A DNA stretch of 43,351 nucleotides from a bacterium (GTDB lineage: Bacteria > SM23-31). A program made the position numbers and the translations under genes. This document shows, piece by piece, positions 32,584 through 40,776 of the stretch (the stretch's first letter is position 1; each line of letters starts with the position of its first letter). The notes beneath the pieces were generated by a model. That model worked only from the letters and a program-made list of their open reading frames with translations, had not been told where the DNA came from and ran no database searches. The stretch lies in the NCBI GenBank assembly GCA_028278455.1, contig JANQEH010000260.1, forward strand, positions 1 through 43,351. The letters are read 5' to 3'.

Positions 32584-35218
32584 ATCTCAGAGAACTCACC
32601 GGGTTTGACAAAGCCGATTTAAGTGCAAGATAGATCACAGTAAGCACGGTTAGAGTAAGCGTAAGAATCCCTGCCAAAGCCAGGTAAGCTGGCTCTATAT
32701 CTATCCTGTAGTAAAACTCACTTAGATACTTATCCATAATATAGTAGATCAAAGGCCATGCAATAAAATTGGCGGTAAGGATCAGAATTATGTATTCTTT
32801 AATTATCAGACCTGATATCTGGGATATTTTTGCACCCAGCACCTTTCTGATTCCAATCTCCTTTGTCCTGTTACTAATCGTGATTGAAGTTAGACCGAAT
32901 ATTCCCATACATGCAATAAGAACTACGAATATCGAAGAGTACCTGAGAATCGAGCTCCATCTCCTATCATCGTCGTAATGCCTTGCGAGATCAGCATCAA
33001 CAAAAGAATACCTGAAAGGTTTATCCGGCTGAATCTTCTTCCAAATCGCTTCAAGCAGATCAATCGTTCCGGATAAGTTTTGTGACGAAATTCTTACCAG
33101 CATAAAACCGAGTCTCTGACCGGGATTCATATTCAGCATAGCCGGTCCCGCTTCATGTTCCAGTGACTCAAAGTTGAAGTCTTCTACTACTCCAATTATT
33201 TTCGCTGCAGGAAATCTTCCCACCCTGACAATCTGACCAACCGGATTTTCGATCCCGAAACTCTCAACAAGTTTTTTTGTTACAACTATGGAGGCAGTGT
33301 CCTGAAGATATTCACGGGAAAAATCCCTTCCTTCGACCAGTTTCATCCCAAGAGTCTTTACATAATCAAAATAAACACTATTAATATTAGTATCTATTCT
33401 CTTACCGTTGATCGTGGTTGCTGCACTCAGGATCATTACTCCGAAAGATGTTGAGCTTGCTGAAATATTAATAATATTATCAGACTGCATTGTCTCAGAC
33501 CTGAACAACTCAATTAGTCTCCTGCTCTCATCAGGTGAATTTTCTTGTATCCTTATACTTAACAGACCTTCCTTATCAAATCCCAGTTCATGATTGTCAA
33601 TATACCTGATCTGTCTGGACATGATCAGGGTAGATGATATAAGAAGCACTGAAAATAGGAATTGGGCTATTACAAGCCCTTTTGTTACCGAATTATTGCT
33701 GCCGATCCTTAATTTCTGTCTGAAGATTTCTACCGGTTTGTATTTTGCAATTAATAATGCCGGGTATACTGCAGATGACAAGCCCACAATAAATACCAAT
33801 CCCAGCATTGCAGTGATGATTTTGATTCCAAAAATACCCCGAATACTAAATGATTTTTGTGTCATTTGATTGAATTCAGGTAGAATCAATATTGTAATCA
33901 CAATCCCGAATAATAGTGCAATTCCTGTCATCAGCATCGACTCAATCCAGTACTGTCTGATTAATTGTTTTTTCGCGGCTCCCATAACCTTCCTCACACC
34001 AATTTCCAGAGACCTTCCGGATGACCTGCCTATAGAAAGGTTAGTAAAATTAATACATGCTATTATCAAGACAATCAGAGCTATCCCGGAAAGGATATAA
34101 GATTTAGTTGTATCACTGTACAACCTCCCCCTCATCGAAGGATCAAGATACAGGTCCCTGATATTCCTGAGTTCCAGACATGATCCTTCCTTCCACCTGT
34201 TTGATACAATCCTCTGTTGTTTGATCGTATCCATATATTGATCAGAAAATTCTTCGATCCTAGATAATACCTGATCAGGGGCAGTATCCCGCTCAAGCAT
34301 TATATAAGTATTGATACCAAAACGCGCCCAATTATCAATTATATCGTCATATTCATAAAACCTCAAATTATTAAAAGGAATAACGGCATTAAATAGTACA
34401 GTTGTGTTATGCGGCAGATCCCTGCATATTCCCGTTACTATGAAATCCCTGATTTCATCTCCTATCTGGATTGATAGAGTCTTGCCGTATGATTCAATAT
34501 TACCGAATATATTCTCTGCGCTGGTTTCCGTGAGTACGATCGAGTTTTCCGTACTTAGAACTGTTTCAGAATCTCCTTTAAGCAGCGGGAAGCTGAATAC
34601 ATCGAAGAAATCCCTGTCAGCAAATGCGAAGAATTCATCAATAATATTCTCGCCATACCGGACAATGACGCCACGGTTTACGAATCGAATTTTTTTTGCA
34701 ATCCCTGGAAAAAAATCCACAGCAGCTGCCCCTAAAGGTTCTGGAACATTTGCCCAGGAAGTTTCGTAGTATTTGTCGTTCCATTTGAACTTGTATATTT
34801 GATCAGCCTTATCATGAAAGCTATCGTATGACAGTTCATCTGTTACAAACAGGACTATCAGTATACAACAGCATAATCCAAGTGACAGACCTATAATATT
34901 TATTGCTGTGTTGAGTTTCTGTTTTAAAATATTTCTTAGTGCGATCTTCAAATAGTTCTGCAGCATTGATACTCCATTGCTGATATTATTATTGATAAAA
35001 AGCGGGATTGACCTGAATACTTGTTTCCAGTACCAGAGCCATGACTTAAAAACTCCCTTTTCAAGGTAAACATCATTATACGTTTCCTCGAAATCTCCGG
35101 TCAGAAAATGATCATCTTCTTGCGGCAGGATCTTTTTCAGGATCCAGCTGGCAAATAACGGAGGTTTTCTGAATTCTCTTCCCACAGGATTACCTTTTCT
35201 TTTCAACCGCGTAGTCAT
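32576..35218 (-). CDS. Orphan FtsX/MacB-like permease with prefix domain (permease 5)
   Basis: 880 residues from ATG 35218 (MTTRLKRKGN), chosen because GGAAGAG lies 4 bases upstream; a longer frame opens at 35269 but would overlap PadR 2 by 80 bases. Prefix domain about 15-85 (FASWILKKILPQEDDHFLTGDFEETYNDVYLEKG). Helix 1 is INIIGLSLGLCCCILIVLFV. The two FtsX parts have SLEIGVRKVMGAAKKQ and TKEIGIRKVLGAKISQ. The C-terminus is NPVSSLRYE. It still overlaps PadR 2 by 29 bases and permease 4 by 8 bases, a tight three-gene operon. It is close to permease 3 in length and motifs. Confidence 0.9.
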   Translation of the reverse strand: MTTRLKRKGNPVGREFRKPPLFASWILKKILPQEDDHFLTGDFEETYNDVYLEKGVFKSWLWYWKQVFRSIPLFINNNISNGVSMLQNYLKIALRNILKQKLNTAINIIGLSLGLCCCILIVLFVTDELSYDSFHDKADQIYKFKWNDKYYETSWANVPEPLGAAAVDFFPGIAKKIRFVNRGVIVRYGENIIDEFFAFADRDFFDVFSFPLLKGDSETVLSTENSIVLTETSAENIFGNIESYGKTLSIQIGDEIRDFIVTGICRDLPHNTTVLFNAVIPFNNLRFYEYDDIIDNWARFGINTYIMLERDTAPDQVLSRIEEFSDQYMDTIKQQRIVSNRWKEGSCLELRNIRDLYLDPSMRGRLYSDTTKSYILSGIALIVLIIACINFTNLSIGRSSGRSLEIGVRKVMGAAKKQLIRQYWIESMLMTGIALLFGIVITILILPEFNQMTQKSFSIRGIFGIKIITAMLGLVFIVGLSSAVYPALLIAKYKPVEIFRQKLRIGSNNSVTKGLVIAQFLFSVLLISSTLIMSRQIRYIDNHELGFDKEGLLSIRIQENSPDESRRLIELFRSETMQSDNIINISASSTSFGVMILSAATTINGKRIDTNINSVYFDYVKTLGMKLVEGRDFSREYLQDTASIVVTKKLVESFGIENPVGQIVRVGRFPAAKIIGVVEDFNFESLEHEAGPAMLNMNPGQRLGFMLVRISSQNLSGTIDLLEAIWKKIQPDKPFRYSFVDADLARHYDDDRRWSSILRYSSIFVVLIACMGIFGLTSITISNRTKEIGIRKVLGAKISQISGLIIKEYIILILTANFIAWPLIYYIMDKYLSEFYYRIDIEPAYLALAGILTLTLTVLTVIYLALKSALSNPVSSLRYE

Positions 35219-35519
35219 TGAACTCTTCCCACATAACATCCTGGACCTTTTTAATCTCTTCAAGAGCATTTACACCTTTTTCAGTCAGCCCGTAATATTT
35301 AATGGCTTTACCTCCCCGCTTCGCTGTCGGTTCTCCAATTACAGTATTGAGAAGACCAAGCCTTCGCAACCTGTCCATCGGTACATAAACAGCTCCAATA
35401 GACCAGTCTTTTCCTGTGTGATCTACAAGATGTTCCCGGATCTTTACGATGTATGCATTGTCTTTCAGCCGGAAAACCGTAAGAAGGATCAGTTCCTCCT
35501 GTCTCGTTAGAAACTTCAT
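35190..35519 (-). CDS. PadR-family transcriptional regulator (PadR 2)
   Basis: 109 residues, same minimal winged-helix plan as PadR 1: FLTRQEELILLTVFRLKDNAYIVKIREHL, then WSIGAVYVPMDRLRRLGLLNTV, then EPTAKRGGKAIKYYGLTEKGVNALEEI. It is first in its operon, followed by permeases 5 and 4, whereas PadR 1 is second in its operon. The upstream region carries a strong promoter flanked by two inverted repeats with the same spacing as those before permease 3, but with half-site CTTTTA in place of GTTCTA. Autorepression is likely. The different half-sites predict little cross-talk between the two paralogues. Confidence 0.92.
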   Translation of the reverse strand: MKFLTRQEELILLTVFRLKDNAYIVKIREHLVDHTGKDWSIGAVYVPMDRLRRLGLLNTVIGEPTAKRGGKAIKYYGLTEKGVNALEEIKKVQDVMWEEFNDYAVEKKR

Positions 35520-35542
35520 TTCTTATCCCTTCAGCATAATAT

Positions 35543-35603
35543 CTTTTAGTTATTAAAAGTTATTTGAAAGTATTATACGCATATTTCTTTTAAAAGTTCA
35601 AAG
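35543..35603 (-). promoter_or_regulatory. Tandem operators for the PadR 2 operon
   Basis: Site 1 (35543-35559) is CTTTTA-N5-TAAAAG with perfect arms. Site 2 (35587-35603) is CTTTTA-N5-TCAAAG on the plus strand, one mismatch from symmetry. Both have the 6-5-6 plan of the permease 3 operators. Site 2 overlaps the -35 region and spacer, and site 1 lies downstream of the -10 box. Confidence 0.6.
35572..35601 (-). promoter_or_regulatory. Sigma70-like promoter for the PadR 2 operon
   Basis: Minus strand TTGAAC, 18 bp, TATAAT. The perfect -10 box and the two flanking inverted repeats support it. Predicted start about 35565, 45 bases before the PadR 2 ATG at 35519. Confidence 0.62.
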
Positions 35604-35656
35604 TTATTTTATAAATGAAAAGATAACGTATGAAAAACATGCTCTGTTGTTACCAG

Positions 35657-35686
35657 ATCAACTGCGGGCCTGGTCCCGCAGTTGAT
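35657..35686 (-). terminator. Strong stem-loop after permease 6, no T-run
   Basis: Perfect 12-bp stem ATCAACTGCGGG / CCCGCAGTTGAT with a 6-base loop, 8 bases past the permease 6 stop. Neither side has a T-run, so it may be a factor-assisted terminator or a 3' stabilising hairpin. It separates the permease 6 unit from the PadR 2 promoter. Confidence 0.5.
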
Positions 35687-35694
35687 GAGGGAAT

Positions 35695-38079
35695 TTATTC
35701 ATGCCGGAGTGAATCTGCAGGATTTGCACATGCAGCTTTGACTGACTGAATTAAAACTGCTATTCCTGATATAATGGCAAACAGAAAAGAAGAGATTATA
35801 AACGTTGTAATACCGATATCTATTTTATAGACGAATGTCTGCAGCCATTTATCGAGTACCTTGAAAGCGACAGGCCAGGCTATAAAGATGGCAATCACTG
35901 TCAGGAATAAATACTTACGATAAAACTGTCCTATAATATTCAAGACTTTTGCACCGAGGACCTTTCTTATCGACATTTCCTTGCGTCTGCGGGCTATCGT
36001 CAACGATGTCATACCGAATAATCCCAGGCATGATATGGCGATCGAACACAACATCGAATAATTAACGATCTTTTTCCAGTTATTTTCTACCTTATATTGA
36101 GCCGCTATGTCTTCGTCCAGAAATGAGTATACAAACGGATTACCCGGGGCAACCCTGCTCCAAGTATCGTCTGCGAATTTCACTGCATCGAAGATACTGC
36201 CGGAAGCTACTTTAAGCGCTACTGCACTGGTAGTGAATCCGGGATTCATTGTAAATATTACCGGTTCTATCCCCTTTCTCAATGATAGATAGTGAAAATC
36301 TTCAACAACACCTATGATCTTAGGCCTTTTTCCAAAAGGCGCCTCTTTCCCGACTGGTTCTTTCATTTCAAACTTTTCAATGAATTTTCTATTAACAATA
36401 ATTGCATCGGAGAAATCCGATGTAAAATCCGGTGAAAAATTCCTCCCCATTATTAATTCCAGATCAAGAATATTTAAAAAATTATAATCAACCTTGAACG
36501 TAGGCAATATAAGAGTTTCGCCCTGAAAATTTGCAACCGAGATGCTGTGCGGACGGTCTCCTGTCAAAAAACAGTCCGATGCCGACACTTCTCGGATTGA
36601 AGGATATTTCGAAAGCTCATCTTTATACCTCGAAATAGTATTATCATCGAAATCCTTATTCAGTTTTTGAATTATAACTGATTCCTTATCAAAACCAAGT
36701 TCCTTGTTGATAATATAATTCATCTGATGCGACATCAGGATAGTACCGGTTAACAGAAATATCGACAATGAGAACTGCACAACCATCAGAATATGGCTTA
36801 TAGAATTCTTGCTTCTACCGATCAATAAGCCTTTGAGAGCATTCAACGGCTTGCTTCCAGATAGGATGAACGCAGGATAACTTCCGGACAATATACCCAG
36901 AAGGAATACAGAAAAAAATGTTATTATTCCTGTTGTGAGACTGCCGAAATAGTCGAGTTTTATTTCCTTGCCCGAAACCTGACAGAAAGCTGGAAGAAGC
37001 AGTTCGGCGAACATCAATCCGAACATGAATGCTATGACAGAGAAGATACACGACTCCGAGCAATACTGTTTAATTAGCTGGATACGGGTTGCCCCAAGAA
37101 CCTTTCTTACCCCGACATCAACACCCCTGTACATCGAAAGGCCCAGAGACAGATTCATATAGTTTATTGATGCTATAATGAGAACTATCAATGCTATCCC
37201 GGACATTATATAAGAATACAGAGGCCTGCTTCCCGGTTCGAGCATTGTATTCATTGTGTTCTCACTGAAATGAATATCCGTTATATTCTCCAGTTCAAAT
37301 CCCGGATCAAAATTATCCAGATTGCTTAGATATTCGAAGTCCTTGTCGGCTGCTATATTATACAGTCTTGATTCAATTTCATCGACTTCATCTACGTTAC
37401 TAATCTGGACAAAAGTAACACACGGGAAATAATTCCACATCTTTAGATGTTCTTTATTAAACATATCCGGAACTCTTAATTCCGATAATAAGAAATCCAC
37501 TTTTATGCTTGAATTCTCCGGAATCTCTTTGAGAACAGCTGCCACTTTAAAATCGGAAAAGACATCTCCGTTCAGCTTAATTGAAAGCGTCTTCCCGACC
37601 GGATTACCTTCGGGAAAATACTTCTCTTTAATCGCGCTGCTAACAATGACGGAATTCGGATCTTTTAAAATACTTTCAGGATTACCTGTATTTAGAGGAA
37701 AATTAAAAAAATCGAAGAATCTATCGGACACTATATGAATAGTATTTTCCGTAAGTTCATTACCGATCCGGACCGCACGGTTTTCTGCCGGGATCAGCCT
37801 GACGGCATTTTCAATCCCGGGTATTTCATTCCGTACTATATCAAATAATGGCTCGGGTGTTCCGTCCAGATTCTCAGATCCTTTAAAGAACGAAAAACAT
37901 ACTCTGAACTTCAGATCGGCTTTCTCATGAAACGAATCGTAGGTAACTTCCGTTTTAATGAAGAAATAAACCAGTATCGAAAATGCTATCGCGATTGACA
38001 GGCCAAATATATTGATTATAGAATAGAATCCCTGTTTTCTGAGATTCCTGAACGCCAAAAGTATATAGTTAGGTAACAT
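35695..38079 (-). CDS. Orphan FtsX/MacB-like permease without prefix domain (permease 6)
   Basis: 794 residues. It begins directly with the first membrane module (MLPNYILLAFRNLRKQGFYSIINIFGLSIAIAFS), so it lacks the prefix domain of permeases 1-5. The FtsX parts contain VGVRKVLGATRIQ and EMSIRKVLGAKVLN. The second half starts at ILMVVQFSLSIFLLTGTILM, and the C-terminus is NPADSLRHE. ATG 38079 has GGAG 6 bases upstream. It follows permease 7 by 38 bp and is probably co-transcribed from the sigma54 promoter before that gene. No PadR regulator belongs to this unit, in keeping with a different control mode. Substrate unknown. Confidence 0.9.
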   Translation of the reverse strand: MLPNYILLAFRNLRKQGFYSIINIFGLSIAIAFSILVYFFIKTEVTYDSFHEKADLKFRVCFSFFKGSENLDGTPEPLFDIVRNEIPGIENAVRLIPAENRAVRIGNELTENTIHIVSDRFFDFFNFPLNTGNPESILKDPNSVIVSSAIKEKYFPEGNPVGKTLSIKLNGDVFSDFKVAAVLKEIPENSSIKVDFLLSELRVPDMFNKEHLKMWNYFPCVTFVQISNVDEVDEIESRLYNIAADKDFEYLSNLDNFDPGFELENITDIHFSENTMNTMLEPGSRPLYSYIMSGIALIVLIIASINYMNLSLGLSMYRGVDVGVRKVLGATRIQLIKQYCSESCIFSVIAFMFGLMFAELLLPAFCQVSGKEIKLDYFGSLTTGIITFFSVFLLGILSGSYPAFILSGSKPLNALKGLLIGRSKNSISHILMVVQFSLSIFLLTGTILMSHQMNYIINKELGFDKESVIIQKLNKDFDDNTISRYKDELSKYPSIREVSASDCFLTGDRPHSISVANFQGETLILPTFKVDYNFLNILDLELIMGRNFSPDFTSDFSDAIIVNRKFIEKFEMKEPVGKEAPFGKRPKIIGVVEDFHYLSLRKGIEPVIFTMNPGFTTSAVALKVASGSIFDAVKFADDTWSRVAPGNPFVYSFLDEDIAAQYKVENNWKKIVNYSMLCSIAISCLGLFGMTSLTIARRRKEMSIRKVLGAKVLNIIGQFYRKYLFLTVIAIFIAWPVAFKVLDKWLQTFVYKIDIGITTFIISSFLFAIISGIAVLIQSVKAACANPADSLRHE

Positions 38080-38117
38080 TCATCACTCCGGAGAATTGCT
38101 GGTTAATTTTGTTGATG

Positions 38118-40508
38118 CTATTCATGTCTGAGTGTATCGACTGGATTGGAATATACCGCTTTAAAGGAAAGAACACCTATGGTCAGAGCCGACAATGCCA
38201 TGACTATTAACGCTGAAGAAGCAAATACCATAATACCCGGTTCGATCCTGAAAGCGAAAGTCTGAAGCCAATTTTGCATTACCCGGTATGCTGTAGGAAG
38301 CGCCACTACGTTTGACAGAAGAATCAGGTAAATATACTCACGGTTGAATTGATTAATTATCTTTGCTGCCGAAGCGCCAAGCACCTTTCTTATCCCCATT
38401 TCCTTTGTGCGACGTGCGATGGAAAGAGATGTCATTCCGAAAAGCCCAAGGCAGGCAATCGTTATAGCAAAAATTGTCGAATACTGAATTATTCCTTTCC
38501 AGTTCTTCTCGTTTTCATACTGTCCATCTATCATCTCATCCAGAAATGCTGCCTCAAACGGGATATCTGGAATAATTTCATTCCACTTATCTTCTATGTA
38601 TTTAACTGTTCCTGATATATCATCGGGCTTTACCTTTATAAGCACCTCCCTGAAATTCCATCTCGGGAATATATGAAATGCCATAGGCTTTATATCCATC
38701 CTCAGAGACTCGTAATGAAGGTTCTCTACTATCCCGATAATCTTCGGCTTGAAATATTCGTCGAATTCAATAGTTTTACCGATTGGATCTGTGATTCCGA
38801 ATTCTTCCAGAAACCTCTTATTCACAATTACTCCATCATCAACATCCGAAGGGTGCTCTTTCGAAAAATTCCTTCCGGAAATTATCTCAATCCCCATAAG
38901 ATCAAGATAATCGTAATCTATCTTCAGATAAGGCAGCCTGTATCTCTTTCCGTTATATTCGAATGGCGCCAAACCCCAGGTGTTATCCTGATATGATATA
39001 GCATTCGATCCCGCAGTATTGACGATATTAGCATTCGACCTAACTTCATCTTTAAATAATTTAAGCTTATTTTCATCAATACCCCAGACCTCTTTTATCA
39101 TCAAAATCATTTCACTGTCGTAACCCAGATCCTTTGCAGCAATGTAATCAACCTGTTTCCACATAATAAGAGAACTCACTATAAGAAATGCGGACATCGA
39201 AAACTGAAGAGTTACCATTGTTTTTGTAAAGACGTTTTTGCCTCCGATCCTCAAAGCTTTTTTCAGCGAGCTGACCGGACTGAAGCCTGACAATACAAAC
39301 GCCGGATAGCTCCCTGCACTGAAACCAACAATAAGAATAAACATTATCAGAATTCCTATTGAACCAATGTTCTTATGATAGTCAAAAACAAGGTTCTTTC
39401 CTGACAACAGGTTGAATTGCGGGAGCAGTAATTCTGCGATCATCAAACCAAGAAACATTGCAAAGATACTGAGTATCACAGATTCGAACAGGAACTGTTT
39501 CATCAATTGGTTCCTATTAGCGCCGAAAACTTTTCTCACCCCTACTTCCTTAGCCCTTCTTGTCGAGAGACCCACAGAAAGATTTACAAAATTAATTCCG
39601 GCAATAAACAGTACAAGTATTGCGATACCTCCAAGGATATATGAATATAGCGGATCGCTGATTGCCTCAAGCTTAAGATTTCTTATACTATTATCAAGAT
39701 GGATATCCGTCACCTTCTGGAGACTGAATATTCGGCTGAAATTCACATCCGTTTCAAGGACAGGCCTGATGTTATTATCCGCAATTGTTTCGAGCGACAT
39801 TTCGACACTTCCGGATTCAGCATGTTCATCGAGGAGTATGAATGTCACGGCCGGAATATTGATCCAGGGTGAAATCTGTCTTCTCGTTCGGAAAAATGTA
39901 TCCGCCCATTCGTACGGTATAATGTAATCAAAATTTATGCTTGTATTTTCCGGAGGATCGTCTATAACTCCCCTGACAACAAAATCGGTGTACCCGCTGC
40001 TGCCGATGTCAAGTTGTATAATTTCTCCTACAGGATCAACATTGCTATAATACTTGTCGCTCGTCCCCTTGCTTATCAGAATCGGATTGGGATCATTTAG
40101 AAAATCTGCCGATCCCCCGGTTAATATATTGAAATCGAATATTTCAAAGAATCCTCTGTCTGCAAGCTTGACCTTTGAATTTGTTGTTATCCCGTTTATT
40201 TTCATGATCAGAGTGACAGATGAAAACCTTCCGGCTCTCAAAACACCTGGAATAGACTCCTCCACTTTCTCTGCAAGCGGTGATGGAGTGCTATCGATGA
40301 ACTTTCCTTCTTCTCTCCAGGCCATATTTACTCTGTAAATATTGTCGGAATTCTTGTGAAACGAGTCATATGTAAATTCATTTCTGATGAAGAAATAGAT
40401 CAGAATGCAGCAAGCGATCCCGATAGAAAGACTGAAAATATTAATGAATGTATATACCTTCTGCCTCTTAAAATTTCTGAAGGCGATTTTAAAATAATTC
40501 CTGATCAT
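38118..40508 (-). CDS. Orphan FtsX/MacB-like permease without prefix domain (permease 7)
   Basis: 796 residues, same plan as permease 6 and without prefix domain. It begins MIRNYFKIAFRNFKRQKVYTFINIFSLSIGIACCILIYFFI. The FtsX parts contain AKEVGVRKVFGANRNQ and TKEMGIRKVLGASAAK. The second half starts at TMVTLQFSMSAFLIVSSLIM, and the C-terminus is NPVDTLRHE. ATG 40508 has GGAG 5 bases upstream. A near-perfect sigma54 promoter ends 45 bases before the ATG, with an enhancer-like palindrome further upstream. It is therefore the first gene of a two-permease unit that should respond to an NtrC-type activator. Confidence 0.9.
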   Translation of the reverse strand: MIRNYFKIAFRNFKRQKVYTFINIFSLSIGIACCILIYFFIRNEFTYDSFHKNSDNIYRVNMAWREEGKFIDSTPSPLAEKVEESIPGVLRAGRFSSVTLIMKINGITTNSKVKLADRGFFEIFDFNILTGGSADFLNDPNPILISKGTSDKYYSNVDPVGEIIQLDIGSSGYTDFVVRGVIDDPPENTSINFDYIIPYEWADTFFRTRRQISPWINIPAVTFILLDEHAESGSVEMSLETIADNNIRPVLETDVNFSRIFSLQKVTDIHLDNSIRNLKLEAISDPLYSYILGGIAILVLFIAGINFVNLSVGLSTRRAKEVGVRKVFGANRNQLMKQFLFESVILSIFAMFLGLMIAELLLPQFNLLSGKNLVFDYHKNIGSIGILIMFILIVGFSAGSYPAFVLSGFSPVSSLKKALRIGGKNVFTKTMVTLQFSMSAFLIVSSLIMWKQVDYIAAKDLGYDSEMILMIKEVWGIDENKLKLFKDEVRSNANIVNTAGSNAISYQDNTWGLAPFEYNGKRYRLPYLKIDYDYLDLMGIEIISGRNFSKEHPSDVDDGVIVNKRFLEEFGITDPIGKTIEFDEYFKPKIIGIVENLHYESLRMDIKPMAFHIFPRWNFREVLIKVKPDDISGTVKYIEDKWNEIIPDIPFEAAFLDEMIDGQYENEKNWKGIIQYSTIFAITIACLGLFGMTSLSIARRTKEMGIRKVLGASAAKIINQFNREYIYLILLSNVVALPTAYRVMQNWLQTFAFRIEPGIMVFASSALIVMALSALTIGVLSFKAVYSNPVDTLRHE

Positions 40509-40552
40509 GACAGCTCCGGTTTTTGATCATCTTAGCAATTTCCTGTTAAAAA

Positions 40553-40568
40553 AGCAATTGTTGTGCCA
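40553..40568 (-). promoter_or_regulatory. Sigma54-dependent promoter for permeases 7 and 6
   Basis: Minus strand TGGCACAACAATTGCT, matching TGGCAC-R-N4-TTGC-W at every defined position, with GG and GC exactly 10 bases apart. Predicted start about 40542, giving a leader of about 34 bases that contains the GGAG ribosome site. Confidence 0.75.
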
Positions 40569-40615
40569 TTTTTTGTCCAGATCTTCGGATTCGGAAGAAA
40601 TTTCGGAGAAGAGAT

Positions 40616-40632
40616 CCTGAAACAAGTTCAGG
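40616..40632. promoter_or_regulatory. Palindrome CCTGAA-N5-TTCAGG, candidate sigma54 enhancer site
   Basis: Perfect 6-bp arms around 5 bp, centred about 82 bases upstream of the predicted sigma54 start. The same motif occurs at 6528-6544. The bound protein is unknown; the NtrC-type regulator at 15496-16950 is one candidate. Confidence 0.42.
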
Positions 40633-40715
40633 TTTACGAATCAATTATAAAATCAACATCGATACAAACTTTCATTGATCATTAATAATATAAAACTTTC
40701 ATACGGAAACATAAC

Positions 40716-40743
40716 AAAAGGTGTACGTTAACGTACATCTTTT
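40716..40743 (-). terminator. Terminator hairpin after the ankyrin/MBL gene
   Basis: The core is a perfect 16-bp palindrome (TGTACGTTAACGTACA, 40722-40737), extended by AAAAG / CTTTT arms across one G-T pair. On the minus strand CCTTTTGTT follows, 34 bases past the stop at 40777. A transcription-factor site in front of the permease 7 promoter is an alternative reading. Confidence 0.5.
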
Positions 40744-40776
40744 AAATAGATATTTTGCTATTCGGATAAAGCAATA

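Noticed and set aside
35190..35269. Long start of permease 5 at 35269
   Set aside because: It would overlap PadR 2 by 80 bases and adds residues without family resemblance; ATG 35218 has a better ribosome site.
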